A stretch of 64,000 bases of DNA from Aedes albopictus (Eukaryota; Arthropoda; Insecta; Diptera; Culicidae): assembly GCF_035046485.1 (NCBI RefSeq), contig NC_085137.1:458423004-458487003 (forward strand), read 5' to 3'. Position 1 is the first letter of the stretch, and every line of letters starts with the position of its first letter. The notes beneath the pieces were generated by a model. The model made no database searches and had not been told where the DNA came from. It worked only from the letters and a program-made list of their open reading frames with translations. Of this stretch, positions 1-10,142 are shown piece after piece. The position numbers and the translations under genes were made by a program.

Positions 1-157
1 TGGATACATACCAACAGGAGTACCTAGAGCAACCCCAATGGAATTTTCTAGAGAAATCCCTTAACGGATCCCCAGAGGAGCCCCTAGTGAAGTTCCTAAA
101 TAAATTTCTAGAGAAATCTTAGAAAAAAATTTCTTATATTGAAACCCTGATCGAATT
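1..157. repeat. Degenerate 24-bp-type tandem repeat remnant
   Basis: This stretch has recurring motifs such as TTTCTAGAGAAATC, CCTAGTGAAGTTCCTAAA and AGAGGAGCCCC, in the style of the degenerate repeats at 740-900 and 1370-1760. No open frame or gene signal is visible. It reads as a decayed edge of an old minisatellite field. No precise unit can be fixed here. Confidence 0.45.
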
Positions 158-736
158 CCTACACTGAGGATACTGCAACTCCGAAAATCATACGAATCAA
201 CTATGATTTTTTGCCACAAGAATTTCTTGCGAAAATCATAGTTACGAAGTATGATTTTGGATTCAAAGTGCCAACTATTATTGTCATACTGTTACTGTAT
301 AAATTTCATAACACTCACGTATGAAAATCATACCGATAACGTATAAAAACTGAAACTATGTCGTATGACTATCATACATATTTTTTTGAAATATTTTGCA
401 CAAAATTTAAAAAAAAAAATCGCAACCTGGAATCAAACCAGGGACGTCAAGGATGGCGAGCGCGTGCTTTACTCATACGCCCATCGACGCTTCGGAAGTT
501 GAAGTGGTTAGAAGCCAATAAAAGTTTTGTTGTTTTTTAGCAATGGTATTTCATAACACATCTTATGATTTTCATACGATGCTTCTTATGAGATTTTTCA
601 TACGACAAATCTTATGGATTTCGCATTTCAAAGTATGAAAAGCATACGAGAACTATGAAACGATGAAAACAATAAAAATTATTGATTCATAAGATGTGAA
701 CTATGAAAAACATACGAACAGTATCCTCAGTGTAGG
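158..736. mobile_element. MITE-like element with perfect 18-bp terminal inverted repeats
   Basis: The element starts with CCTACACTGAGGATACTG (158-175) and ends with its exact reverse complement (719-736), so it is 579 bp with 18-bp perfect TIRs. The inside is full of degenerate copies of a CATACG/CGTATG motif in both orientations (for example near 188, 319, 364, 575 and 707). A tRNA-like segment lies in the middle. There is no transposase frame, so it would be non-autonomous. The flanks (GAATT left, GAAAT right) do not give a clean target duplication, so the superfamily is unassigned. Confidence 0.75.
421..495 (-). ncRNA. tRNA-like pseudogene or Pol III promoter core inside the TIR element
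   Basis: On the minus strand, 442-426 forms a perfect T arm: a 5-bp stem CCTGG/CCAGG around a 7-base loop, with a good B box (GGTTTGATTCC). It is followed by TTGCGAT and then a run of T (complement of 409-419), which is a plausible Pol III terminator. An A-box-like GGCGTATGAGTAAAGC lies upstream. The acceptor and anticodon stems do not pair, so this is not a functional tRNA. It resembles the tRNA-derived head of a SINE. Whether it is transcribed is inference. Confidence 0.45.
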
Positions 737-1790
737 GAAATTTGAGCTGGAATTCCTGAAAAAATAACAGCAGAAATTCTTCGAAGAGTTGTAGGAGAAA
801 ATTCTGGAGAAATCCTCAAAAATTTCTGGGGGTATCAAGGAAAGGAAGGAGGGAGAAACTTCTGAAGGAATGCTTGTAGGCATTTCTGGAAATGAAGGTC
901 GGACAAGGCTAAGGGATATGTTAGTTTACAAAAGTTTTTAGCCCTTGTGCCGGTGATAAGTCAGAGGGGGGGTAGGCAATATTTTGGACGGGAATAGATG
1001 AGCAAAGGAACTCGACAACTCTGTACTTTTCGAGACTATTTTGATACAAATGTTTCATAACATAGAAGAAAATAACGCGCCAGCTGCTGGTGTTGACCAT
1101 TCGATCAACCTTTCAGTGCAAACTGACCTTCGGTTCTTCTGATTTGTGCTCTTGAAAAAAGTGACCTTAAAAAAGTGACAAAGTCAAGTAAAAAGCTGAC
1201 TAAATCGGTGGCATATAAAATCAAGAACAGATCAAAGCAAGAACTGACAAAATAGGTTCACCTCTTCAGATCAAACAATTGGGGTTACTCCCTCAGAATC
1301 ATGTTTTTTTTTCAGCACACCTTAACGTTTGATTTAAAAAATTGCATATTTAGCAAGAAATTCTCAATAGAATTTCCAAAGGAATTCCTGAAAGAATTAC
1401 CAGTTGTATTCTTAAAGAAGAAATCGGAGGTATTCCTTAAAAGTTATCTGAAATACTACTAAATCATTTTACGGAGGGATTTCTTTAACGTAATTCTGGA
1501 AGAAAAATTGGGGAATTTCTAATGCAATTGTGCTTAAATCACACTTAAATTACAAAAAAATCCAGAAGAATCCCTAAATGAATTTCCGGGGAACTTCCTA
1601 AAAAAATTGTCGAAGGAATACCTAAAAAAACTATCCGAAGAGTTCCTGAAATAAATACTAAAAGAGTTACTAAAGAAACTGTCGAAGAAGTTTTTAAGAA
1701 TATTGCCCTTTGGATTTCCTTCAGAAATTTTAGAAAGAACAGTTTGAGGAACATACGGGAACAAATCCCGTAAAAATGCTGAGATGTCCC
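737..1790. repeat. Old degenerate 24-bp repeat field with a unique middle part
   Basis: From 740 to 900 and 1366 to 1760 the sequence repeats with a 24-bp spacing, for example TTCCTAAAAAAATTGTCGAAGG, TACCTAAAAAAACTATCCGAAG and TTACTAAAGAAACTGTCGAAG in the 1602-1690 stretch. Copies differ at many positions, so the array is old. The part 900-1320 is unique sequence; it includes a short stretch (about 1090-1160) resembling the centre of the foldback element at 41770-41942. Short open frames here are repeat translations, not genes. Confidence 0.55.
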
Positions 1791-1794
1791 TCTA

Positions 1795-2029
1795 CACTCC
1801 AAACGCTTTCAGCAATATTTTGCTGAATTTCCGAGCTGAAGGGTCCAACAAAATTTTTTGCTGATCTTTCAGCAAAGTTTGCTGAATTTTAGAAAAACGT
1901 CACTGGTGATCAGAAGAGTTTAGTGAACAAATCAACAAAATTTTGCTGAATTTCAGCATTTTTTTTTGCTGAAACCTAGGGCAAAATTCAGCAAAATTTT
2001 GCTGAAACCCGCAATCAAGTTTTGGTGTG
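1795..2029. mobile_element. Foldback MITE with TA target duplication (CAGCAAAATTTTGCTG-rich)
   Basis: The left end CACTCCAAACGCTTTCAGC and right end GCTGAAACCCGCAATCAAG...TTTTGGTGTG are imperfect inverted repeats, flanked on both sides by TA (1793-1794, 2030-2031). The inside holds several copies of the palindrome TTCAGCAAAATTTTGCTGAA or close variants. There is no coding capacity. The TA flanks suggest Tc1/mariner-type mobilisation; this is inference. Confidence 0.55.
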
Positions 2030-2100
2030 TAAAAAATTGTCGTGGCAGTTCCTAGAAAAATTGTATGATGACAAACCTGGGCGAGTTAGGGGAATACTGT

Positions 2101-2226
2101 AAGTAAAAAGAAAAATCGGATTAGGTACTGTTCCTTTTAATTCCACCAAGAATCTCATTAATTTCACTCAATCATTCTTGGTGGAATTAAAAGGAACAGT
2201 ACCTAACCCGATTTCTCTTTTTACTT
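2101..2226. mobile_element. Long hairpin element, 53-bp arms
   Basis: Bases 2101-2153 are almost the exact reverse complement of 2174-2226, with a 20-base spacer (CTCATTAATTTCACTCAATC). The arms include GGTACTGTTCCTTTTAATTC and its complement. It is a foldback element or recent inverted duplication. The flanks do not give a clear target duplication. Confidence 0.7.
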
Positions 2227-2397
2227 GTATGAGATATTCCTGATAGAATCGCCGGAAGAATTCCTCAAACAGATACCGGAATAGTTTCTTTAAAAAATGC
2301 TGGAGGAATTTCATAAAAGAAATTCTTAAAGAATTCCTGAAAAAATCACAATTTCTGGTAATTTTTGCAGAAGCAGAGCTTTCCGAGAAATTCCTTA

Positions 2398-2557
2398 GGG
2401 GCTGTTTATAAACCACGTAGACCAAATTTTGGCTATCTTAGGCCCCCTCCCCCTCGTAGACTTTCGTCCATACAAAAATTTTAATATTTGTATGGAGCGT
2501 AGACTTTGGCCAGACTCCCCATCCCTCTAAAAGTCTACGTGGTTTATGAACGGCCCC
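2398..2557. mobile_element. MITE with GGGGCTGTTTATAAACCACG ends
   Basis: The left end GGGGCTGTTTATAAACCACG and the right end CGTGGTTTATGAACGGCCCC are imperfect inverted repeats about 25 bp long; TA or TTA/TAA flanks both sides. The inside has an inverted pair of ATACAAAAATTTT / AATATTTGTAT. Total length is 160 bp with no coding capacity. I recall similar ends as common in mosquito DNA, but did not check this. Confidence 0.7.
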
Positions 2558-2626
2558 TAACAGTATTTTTGGAGGCACTCCTAAAAGAATTGCCGGAAAA
2601 AATCCGTAAGAAACTAGGGTATTGTA

Positions 2627-2819
2627 CCATTTGGGCAGGTATACCTATTTTGGGCACTTGCCGTTATAACCTAGTCAATTTCAAACCGATTGATTTGAAA
2701 TTTTGTGTAGAGTTAGATACTGTGCGTGCCTACCTCTATACAAAAATTCAAATCAATCCGTTTGAAATTGACTTAGTTATAGCGGCAAGTGCTCAAAATA
2801 GGTATACCTGCCCAAATGG
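2627..2819. mobile_element. Near-palindromic MITE with ~90-bp arms and TA flanks
   Basis: The left arm begins CCATTTGGGCAGGTATACC and the right arm ends GGTATACCTGCCCAAATGG. Inverted complementarity continues through GTTATAACCTAGTCAATTTC and its partner to the centre. TA flanks both ends (2625-2626, 2820-2821). It is 193 bp, almost wholly foldback, non-coding, and consistent with a Tc1/mariner-derived MITE. The overlapping open frame on the plus strand is an accident of this element. Confidence 0.75.
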
Positions 2820-3100
2820 TAAGACCATACCAGAGAAAATCATGAAAATTTTTCCCAAGTTATTTTGCAAGGAATTTTCGATTTCGAAGGAATTCCTTAA
2901 GAAATTACCGGAGAAGTTCTTAAAATAATTGCCAGAAATATTCATACCTATTGAATTCGCCGGAGGAATTGTTGATGAACATGTTGGAGGAAATTTGAAA
3001 TAATTTTGTGGAAGAGTTTCTGAAGAAATTCCTAAGCAAACTGTCGACAGAGATACTTAGGATGCTGTCTGAGAAATTTCTGAAGAAACTGTAGGAGAAA

Positions 3101-3975
3101 TCGTGTATCTGAGTGAACCCTTTCCCAAACGTCCACAAGTATCGGAAAAGCCCTATCTCCCCACCGATGAATCACTCAATTCTCCGTTTTTTTTCGGCAC
3201 CGTGGGCAAAAACAATTGGAAAAGTAGTTGCCGCAGCCTGACTGCCTGACGCTGACATACTGACTTGCTATCGTCGTCGGTCGATCGGTTGCGGTCGGTA
3301 TGTGATGCAAAATTACCGGTACTTGCGTTACCCACCACCACCACACCACCACCATGATCACCACCACCGTCATCGCGAGAATATGGGTAAATGTGAACCC
3401 GCGAAGAGTCAAGTTATGTCGCAATCTCCGAATATGCTGTTGCTCTACTGGTGCGCAAAGCGAATGCGCGGAGGAGATGCTGATGATGGAGGCTCGTTAT
3501 TGATGCGTTTCGGTGCACGCGTTGCTGCCTCCTGCTGTACGTACCAACCTAGGTATTGGGTATTGGATGATGGTCGTTTTTGTGAGAGGTAGTCATTTTT
3601 TATTTTCGGGGGGTTTCTAGAGGTTTTCCAGCCGATTCGACTGTCGAGTAGGTTCAACGCACTCTAGCTGGGTGAGTGAAGGTCGTTCGGTTCTTCTAGT
3701 ACGGCTAGGCGATGCGCCTGCCTCCGCGATGAGATGATCGAGTGTTGTTGGCTTGATGGGGTATTGTTGGTTGGTCCACGATCGTATGCTGGTTGCCATT
3801 ATTTTCGGTGGTTGGCTGGTTTGTGGAATGTTTTGTTTCGAATTGCGGTCACGCGGATTTGGCACAGCTCGGAGGAAGATGTTGCAATGGCTTTTTGGAA
3901 GGGAAGCTTTTTGCGAACATTGTTGCAAGATGAATTCAATGGCTAGGATGATCACTTTGGAATGTAGAGAAGCAA
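3101..3975. other. Unique sequence, no gene recognised
   Basis: This stretch is unique, with CG-containing trinucleotide runs (CACCACCAC near 3330 and GTCGTCGG near 3272). Several short open frames overlap on both strands but none shows a recognisable motif or a clearly preferred frame. Confidence 0.4.
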
Positions 3976-4015
3976 CAAACTAAAGTTTCTAGAAGGGAGT
4001 TTCCAACAAACTTCA

Positions 4016-6480
4016 AAAAAAAGTTTCCAAGCTTCTGGAAGGAAGCTTTCCAAGCTTCTGGAAGGAAGCTTTCCAAGCTTCTGGAAGGAAGCTTTCCAAG
4101 CTTCTGGAAGGAAGCTTTCCAAGCTTCTGGAAGGAAGCTTTCCAAGCTTCTGGAAGGAAGCTTTCCAAGCTTCTGGAAGGAAGCTTTCCAAGCTTCTGGA
4201 AGGAAGCTTTCCAAGCTTCTGGAAGGAAGCTTTCCAAGCTTCTGGAAGGAAGTTTTCCAAGCTTCTGGAAGGAAGCTTTCCAAGCTTCTGGAAGGAAGCT
4301 TTCCAAGCTTCTGGAAGGAAGCTTTCCAAGCTTCTGGAAGGAAGCTTTCCAAGCTTCTGGAAGGAAGCTTTCCAAGCTTCTGGAAGGAAGCTTTCCAAGT
4401 TTCTGGAAGGAAGCTTTCCAAGCTTCTGGAAGGAAGCTTTCCAAGCTTCTGGAAGGAAGCTTTCCAAGCTACTTGAATGAAGCTTTCCAAGCTTCTGGAA
4501 GGAAGCTTTCCAAGCTTCTGGAAGGAAGCTTTCCAAGCTTCTGGAAGGAAGCTTTCCAAGCTTCTGGAAGGAAGCTTTCCAAGCTTCTGGAAGGAAGCTT
4601 TCCAAGCTTCTGGAAGGAAGTTTTCCAAGCTTCTGGAAGGAAGCTTTCCAAGCTTCTGGAAGGAAGCTTTCCAAGCTTCTGGAAGGAAGCTTTCCAAGCT
4701 TCTGGAAGGAAGCTTTCCAAGCTTCTGGAAGGAAGCTTTCCAAGCTTCTGGAAGGAAGCTTTCCAAGTTTCTGGAAGGAAGCTTTCCAAGCTTCTGGAAG
4801 GAAGCTTTCCAAGCTTCTGGAAGGAAGCTTTCCAAGCTACTTGAATGAAGCTTTCCAAGCTTCTGGAAGGAAGCTTTCCAAGCTTCTGGAAGGAAGCTTT
4901 CCAAGCTTCTGGAAGGAAGCTTTCCAAGCTTCTGGAAGGAAGCTTTCCAAGCTTCTGGAAGGAAGCTTTCCAAGCTTCTGGAAGGAAGCTTTCCAAGCTT
5001 CTGGAAGGAAGCTTTCCAAGCTTCTGGAAGGAAGCTTTCCAAGCTTCTGGAAGGAAGCTTTCCAAGCTTCTGGAAGGAAGCTTTCCAAGCTTCTGGAAGG
5101 AAGCTTTCCAAGCTTCTGGAAGGAAGCTTTCCAAGCTTCTGGAAGGAAGCTTTCCAAGCTTCTGGAAGGAAGCTTTCCAAGCTTCTGAAAGGAAGCTTTC
5201 CAAGCTTCTGGAAGGAAGCTTTCCAAGCTTCTGGAAGGAAGCTTTCCAAGCTTCTGGAAGGAAGCTTTCCAAGCTTCTGGAAGGAAGCTTTCCAAGCTTG
5301 TGGAAGGAAGCTTTCCAAGCTTCTGGAAGGAAGCTTTCCAAGCTTCTGGAAGGAAGCTTTCCAAGCTTCTGGAAGGAAGCTTTCCAAGCTTCTGGAAGGA
5401 AGCTTTCCAAGCTTCTGGAAGGAAGCTTTCCAAGCTTCTGGAAGGAAGCTTTCCAAGCTTCTGGAAGGAAACTTTCCAAGCTTCTGGAAGGAAGCCTTCC
5501 AAGCTTCTGGAAGGAAGCCTTCCAAGCTTCTGGAAGGAAGCCTTCCAAGCTTCTGGAAGGAAGCCTTCCAAGCTTCTGGAAGGAAGCCTTCCAAGCTTCT
5601 GGAAGGAAGCCTTCCAAGCTTCTGGAAGGAAGCCTTCCAAGCTTCTGGAAGGAAGCCTTCCAAGCTTCTGGAAGGAAGCCTTCCAAGCTTCTGGAAGGAA
5701 GCCTTCCAAGCTTCTGGAAGGAAGCTTTCCAAGCTTCTGGATGGAAGCTTACCAAGCTTCTGGAACGAAGCTTTCCAAGCTTCTGGAACGAAGCTTTCCA
5801 AGCTTCTGGAACGAAGCTTTCCAAGCTTCTGGATGGAAGCTTACCAAGCTTCTGGAACGAAGCTTTCCAAGCTTCTGGAACGAAGCTTTCCAAGCTTCTG
5901 GAACGAAGCTTTCCAAGCTTCTGGAACGAAGCTTTCCAAGCTTCTGGAACGAAGCTTTCCAAGCTTCTGGAAGGAAGCTTTCCAAGCTTCTGGAAGGAAG
6001 CTTTCCAAGCTTCTGGAAGGAAGCTTTCCAAGCTTCTGGAAGGAAGCTTTCCAAGCTTCTGGAAGGAAGCTTTCCAAGCTTCTGGAAGGAAGCTTTCCAA
6101 GCTTCTGGAAGAAAACTTTCCAAGCTTCTGGAAGGAAACTTTCCAAGCTTCTGGAAGGAAGCCTTCCAAGCTTCTGGAAGGAAGCTTTCCAAGCTTCTGG
6201 ATGGAAGCTTTCCAAGCTTCTGGAAGGAAGATTTCCAAGCTTCTGGAAGGAAGCTTTCCAAGCTTCTGGAAGGAAGCTTTCCAAGCTTCTGGAAGGAAGC
6301 TTTCCAAGCTTCTGGAAGGAAGCTTTCCAAGCTTCTGGAAGGAAGCTTTCCAAGCTTCTGGAAGGAAGCTTTCCAAGCTTCTGGAAGGAAGCTTTCCAAG
6401 CTTCTGGAAGGTAGCTTTCAAAGTTTCTAGGAATAAGCTTTCCAAGCTTTTTGGAATAAGCTTTCCAAGCTTCTGGAAGG
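4016..6480. repeat. Minisatellite array A: 23-bp units with two HindIII hexamers
   Basis: About 107 head-to-tail copies of AAGCTTTCCAAGCTTCTGG plus AAGG (23 bp). Each unit contains the inverted repeat GAAGCTT-TCC-AAGCTTC (7-3-7) and a 6-base linker TGGAAG. Variants form blocks: AAGCCTTCC at about 5500-5720, and ACGAAGCTT at about 5765-5960. Rare variants recur 368 bp (16 units) apart: AAGTTTTCC at 4250 and 4618, CAAGTTTCTGG near 4396 and 4764, and GCTACTTGAATG near 4467 and 4835. The consensus lacks stop triplets on both strands, so long frames (over 500 codons on each strand) run through it; these are not evidence of protein. Degenerate copies extend to about 3975 and 6800. Confidence 0.97.
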
Positions 6481-6860
6481 AATCTAGGGGGTATCTTTCC
6501 AAGCACATGGGAGGAACTTTTTCAAGCTTCTAGCAGAAAGTTTTTCAAGCTTCTAGAAAGCAGCTTTCCAAGCTTATAGAGGAAAACTTTTCAAGATAAG
6601 AAGCTAGAGAGGGAAGCTTTTCAAGCTTCTAGGAGAAGCTATCCACACTTTTAAGAGGAAAATTTCCATGCTTCATGGACGTAATTTTTCATGCTTCTGA
6701 GGAAAAGCTTTAGGAAACTTGTTAAGCTTCTAGAAGGAACCTTTCGAGCTTTATTGAGCATCCAGGAGGAAACTTTTCATGCTTCTAGGAGGAATCTTGT
6801 TTTTTGCTTCTGGGCAAAACTTTCCACGTATTTTCAAGTTTCTTCCTAGGCCATTAAACA
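6481..6860. repeat. Decayed right flank of array A
   Basis: AAGCTTYTAGGAGGAA-like units continue with increasing divergence and lost phase up to about 6850 (for example AAGCTTCTAGAAAGCAGC near 6546 and CATGCTTCTAGGAGGAATC near 6778). This gradient is the usual pattern of an unhomogenised array edge. Confidence 0.7.
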
Positions 6861-9439
6861 AATCACGCTCAAAGAATGTTATTAAACCAATCCTTCTAGG
6901 CAACAGATGTCCGTCCACCAACCAATCGATTCACGATTTCTTTGTTCCAATCTTGCGTCTGATGCATTCTCAACTCTTCAGGTATTTCCACTTTGCCTTC
7001 CTTAGACCATCGCATCCAAGAATTTCGCGAACAACTTCTCGCACAACGAAGAAATCGCAAAAAAAATCGCAACAACTGTTGCTCGTTCGATCCTCCATCA
7101 TCCGGCATCGGCCTCCACTAAACGACGACGACGACTATAGAGACGGGGAGACGGAGACGATGCCATTAAATTGATTATTACTTAACATTTGCTCTTTGAT
7201 ATTTTCTTCGTGCGGGACCCACTTTTTCTGAGTGCATAAGGGCTCGTCATCGTCGTCGTCTCGTCAAGGTTTCCTACTCCACTCTCTCACTTGTTGTCGT
7301 CGTCTTCGTCGTGAAACTCGTGTCTCGCGATTAAACCTACCCGTAGAACCGCCCTCCTTCCTCTAGTGGTCGTCGATTATTGTCGTCTCCTCGCGGATTT
7401 TTTTTTTGCCCGGCTGTCTGGTTCTCGAAACAACAGGTTTATTGGTAATCGAAGTTGAGATGATGGTGGTAGGGTGATGGTTTGATGTATCGTCCAAATT
7501 TTTAAGGGTATCCTGATTCGAAAGAAGTTATTATTTTTCATTCAAGAATGACTTGATGTTTGAATTAAGGAAGTGCTTAGCTGAAGGTGAAATAAAAATA
7601 ACTTTCAGTGAAAAATCAATTCAAATAACCATGGAAATACCATATATTGAACATTTAAACTCCATCCATGATTTTATTTACTATGGTAAATTGTTAGTGA
7701 TAATACAACAGCACATCTCAATTGAATAGGTTGCAGTGCAACTCATGGTAAATGCTAAAACAATAAAAATACGATTTACGGTATGGTTGAGAACCATAAC
7801 ACGTATCTTTAATACGAATTTAAGAATGCAATGTATATCGTTTTTACAAATAAAACCATTTCCACAATCAAATCACTTATCATACATATGCGAACAGTAG
7901 ATTTTATAGTTATGAAAATTTTAACTATAGAAAAATTATATAACAAATGGCTTGCTACCTTTGTGAAACATGTGTCGTAATTTGTCTAAGTTTTGTATTA
8001 TAGATGCTATAAATCAATTTCCATTGCGCAAGTTTCTGAAAGCTTGGTCTCTATGTTTTTTTTGTGATCCAACGCAAAAATGAATTCCAGACCAATAATA
8101 TTCTCAGTCTTGGCAGACTTCATTTGAATCACATGACGAAAACAAAGTACACTACCCTACTGCACTCAATCTCATTCTCTCGCTATCCCGTCCGTACATC
8201 TCCATGGGGTTCATTTTCGCTTTCAATATTTATTCTGTGGCTATTTTTTCCGCACCGTTTTACATTATTCATTTTTCCGTTTTGGAATTTATTTTTTTCG
8301 CTTTATATTCTTTTTACCCTGTGCACAACGACTGCACACAGTGCACAAGCAACAACCAACAGTACCGTTGCAAATGTTATAGCTTCTGGCGGTCGTCACG
8401 GCGACGGAATTTCCAACACCGATTGTACTCGTGACACGTCATTCTTTGCCCGGGAAAAATGTTCCACGGAGTTGTACTGTATTGTGACACCACAATGTTA
8501 TTATACAGGCGACCACCAAAATACCATACAGTTTATGGTTATGCATGACACACGTACGCTGAACTGCGGAATAACAACAAGTGAACAATAAGAATTCGTA
8601 ACGGACGAAAATGCCTTTTTCTCGAAAAAAAAAATGCAAACCATTTACCATTAAGTTTTTCTATAGTTAAAATATTCAATAAAGTAAACAAGGTCAATCT
8701 CAGGACCAATATCATTCCTTGAATGTGTTTATCGTAGGTTGAGACTTCCTACACAATAGAGTTCACGATTGTAAATAGATCTTTACTACTATCGTACAGT
8801 TTAACGTTAGCAATACATTACTAATACTGTAATAATATTAGTACACTCAATTTGCAATTCGAAGCCAAACTAGTTTTGGAAAGATTCTGAGAGCCTCATT
8901 AAAACCTAAATTGTTTATGTTTTTTTTTTGTTTGTAAAGCCTACTTGACGCTATTTGATTTGCACATGTTACTTGTGGGACATTACGTCCATGATTTTTT
9001 ACCGGGTCACCAAACCTATGGCGAATCTTCCAAGCAGCAGTTTCCAAATCTGGAATTTGCTAAGAAAAAAAACGATCAACAAAAAGGAAGTCCATCAGCT
9101 GCCTTCGTATCCCCTTGCACATCCGATGACGATGGCACAGTCTTCGTGGGTCGGTCGGTCGGTGCCACTACGCGAGAGCCGCACCGCCATTGCATTGTTA
9201 TTCTTCAGCTACTAACGCAGACAGGAAGATTGCAGCAATAGTAGGTAAGCAGAAGGTAGCTAGCCGCTACCGACTGGTCGAAGGCGTCGTTGATTTAGTT
9301 GCTTGGGTGGTTGTTTACTAGCTACCAAGAGGCACGCTTGATGGATGAAGCAACTTTACGCGGCAGGTACTCGTGGATCCGGCCGATTTTGGAAGACAAA
9401 AGACTATAAGGGGAACGGTGACGGACGATGCTATAGCAG
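6861..9439. other. Unique intergenic or intronic DNA
   Basis: A CG-richer part at about 6880-7440 has CGACGACGAC and CGTCGTCGTC runs. The rest is AT-rich with no recognisable gene, repeat array or element. Open frames such as those at 8064-8591 and 8945-9241 have no recognisable domain and biased composition typical of chance frames. A further CG-rich patch lies at about 9100-9440. Confidence 0.4.
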
Positions 9440-10142
9440 CCCGGGTAGAGGTGAATGGCAAACCAAAAGCAAAAGAATAACAAATTTTATTATCATAACC
9501 AATTTTACCATTCATGAGTTCTTCATGAAGAGCTTAAAACAACATATCAATAGCATATCAAGATATCATATCAAAATATGTCATTTGCTTGTCATTTATC
9601 AAATGATTTGAAAATTGGAAGAATATCTACTGAATGTCTTATTTTGCTATCATAACTAGTTTTGCAATTGACGAGATATTGTTGACCTTTTACTAGTTCG
9701 ATGAACCATTGCAGTTTAGGCACTTATTAAGAACAACATAATGACAAATTTTGAATTTTGGTTATTCTAATGGTAACATTTGATATTTGTTTGCCATTAC
9801 ATTCCATCCAGAACTTATAAGATTTTTATTTTGTTATTGGAATAAACAACTTAAGATACCCTTATTTTGGTTGACACTCGAATAACTAATTTTGTTATTG
9901 TTCTGTTTTCAATAACTCAATAATGGTATATTTTGCAATTTTCAACCTTAATTTTTTTTGTTCTTGGTTTGCCATTGTAATGTCAAAATTTGACATTCTT
10001 TAGTTATTTCGTCGAACAATGTCAGTTATTATTTTTGCCCTTTTGTCACTTATTTCAAACAAACCAATGGCAAATTTTACCATTCAGTAATTTTTTTTAA
10101 TGGTAAAACTTGACATTGCTTTGTAATTCTCTTCTGCCCGGG
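9440..10142. mobile_element. CCCGGG-ended MITE, copy 1
   Basis: The element begins CCCGGGTAGAGGTGAATGGC and ends CTCTTCTGCCCGGG. AG adjoins both ends, which may be a 2-bp target duplication. The inside is AT-rich with many degenerate TTTGTTATT / AATAACAAA and TTTTACCATT motifs, also seen in the copies at 54795 and 56160. It has no coding capacity. Confidence 0.65.

Larger units (their letters stand above)
2230..3100. repeat. Degenerate 24-bp repeat field interrupted by MITEs
   Basis: Around 2260-2350 and 2870-3090 the sequence follows an approximate TTCCTGAAGAAATTGCCGGA pattern at 24-bp spacing. The pieces between are MITE insertions listed separately. Because the period is a multiple of three, short frames stay open across several units, but nothing looks like a conserved protein. 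Confidence 0.5.

Noticed and set aside
2506..2928. 140-codon plus-strand frame
   Set aside because: It runs across two MITEs and degenerate repeat; no domain is seen.
3936..6533. Long repetitive open frames on both strands over array A (up to 679 codons)
   Set aside because: They follow from a stop-free 23-bp unit; several overlapping frames on both strands are equally open, and there is no non-repetitive protein context.
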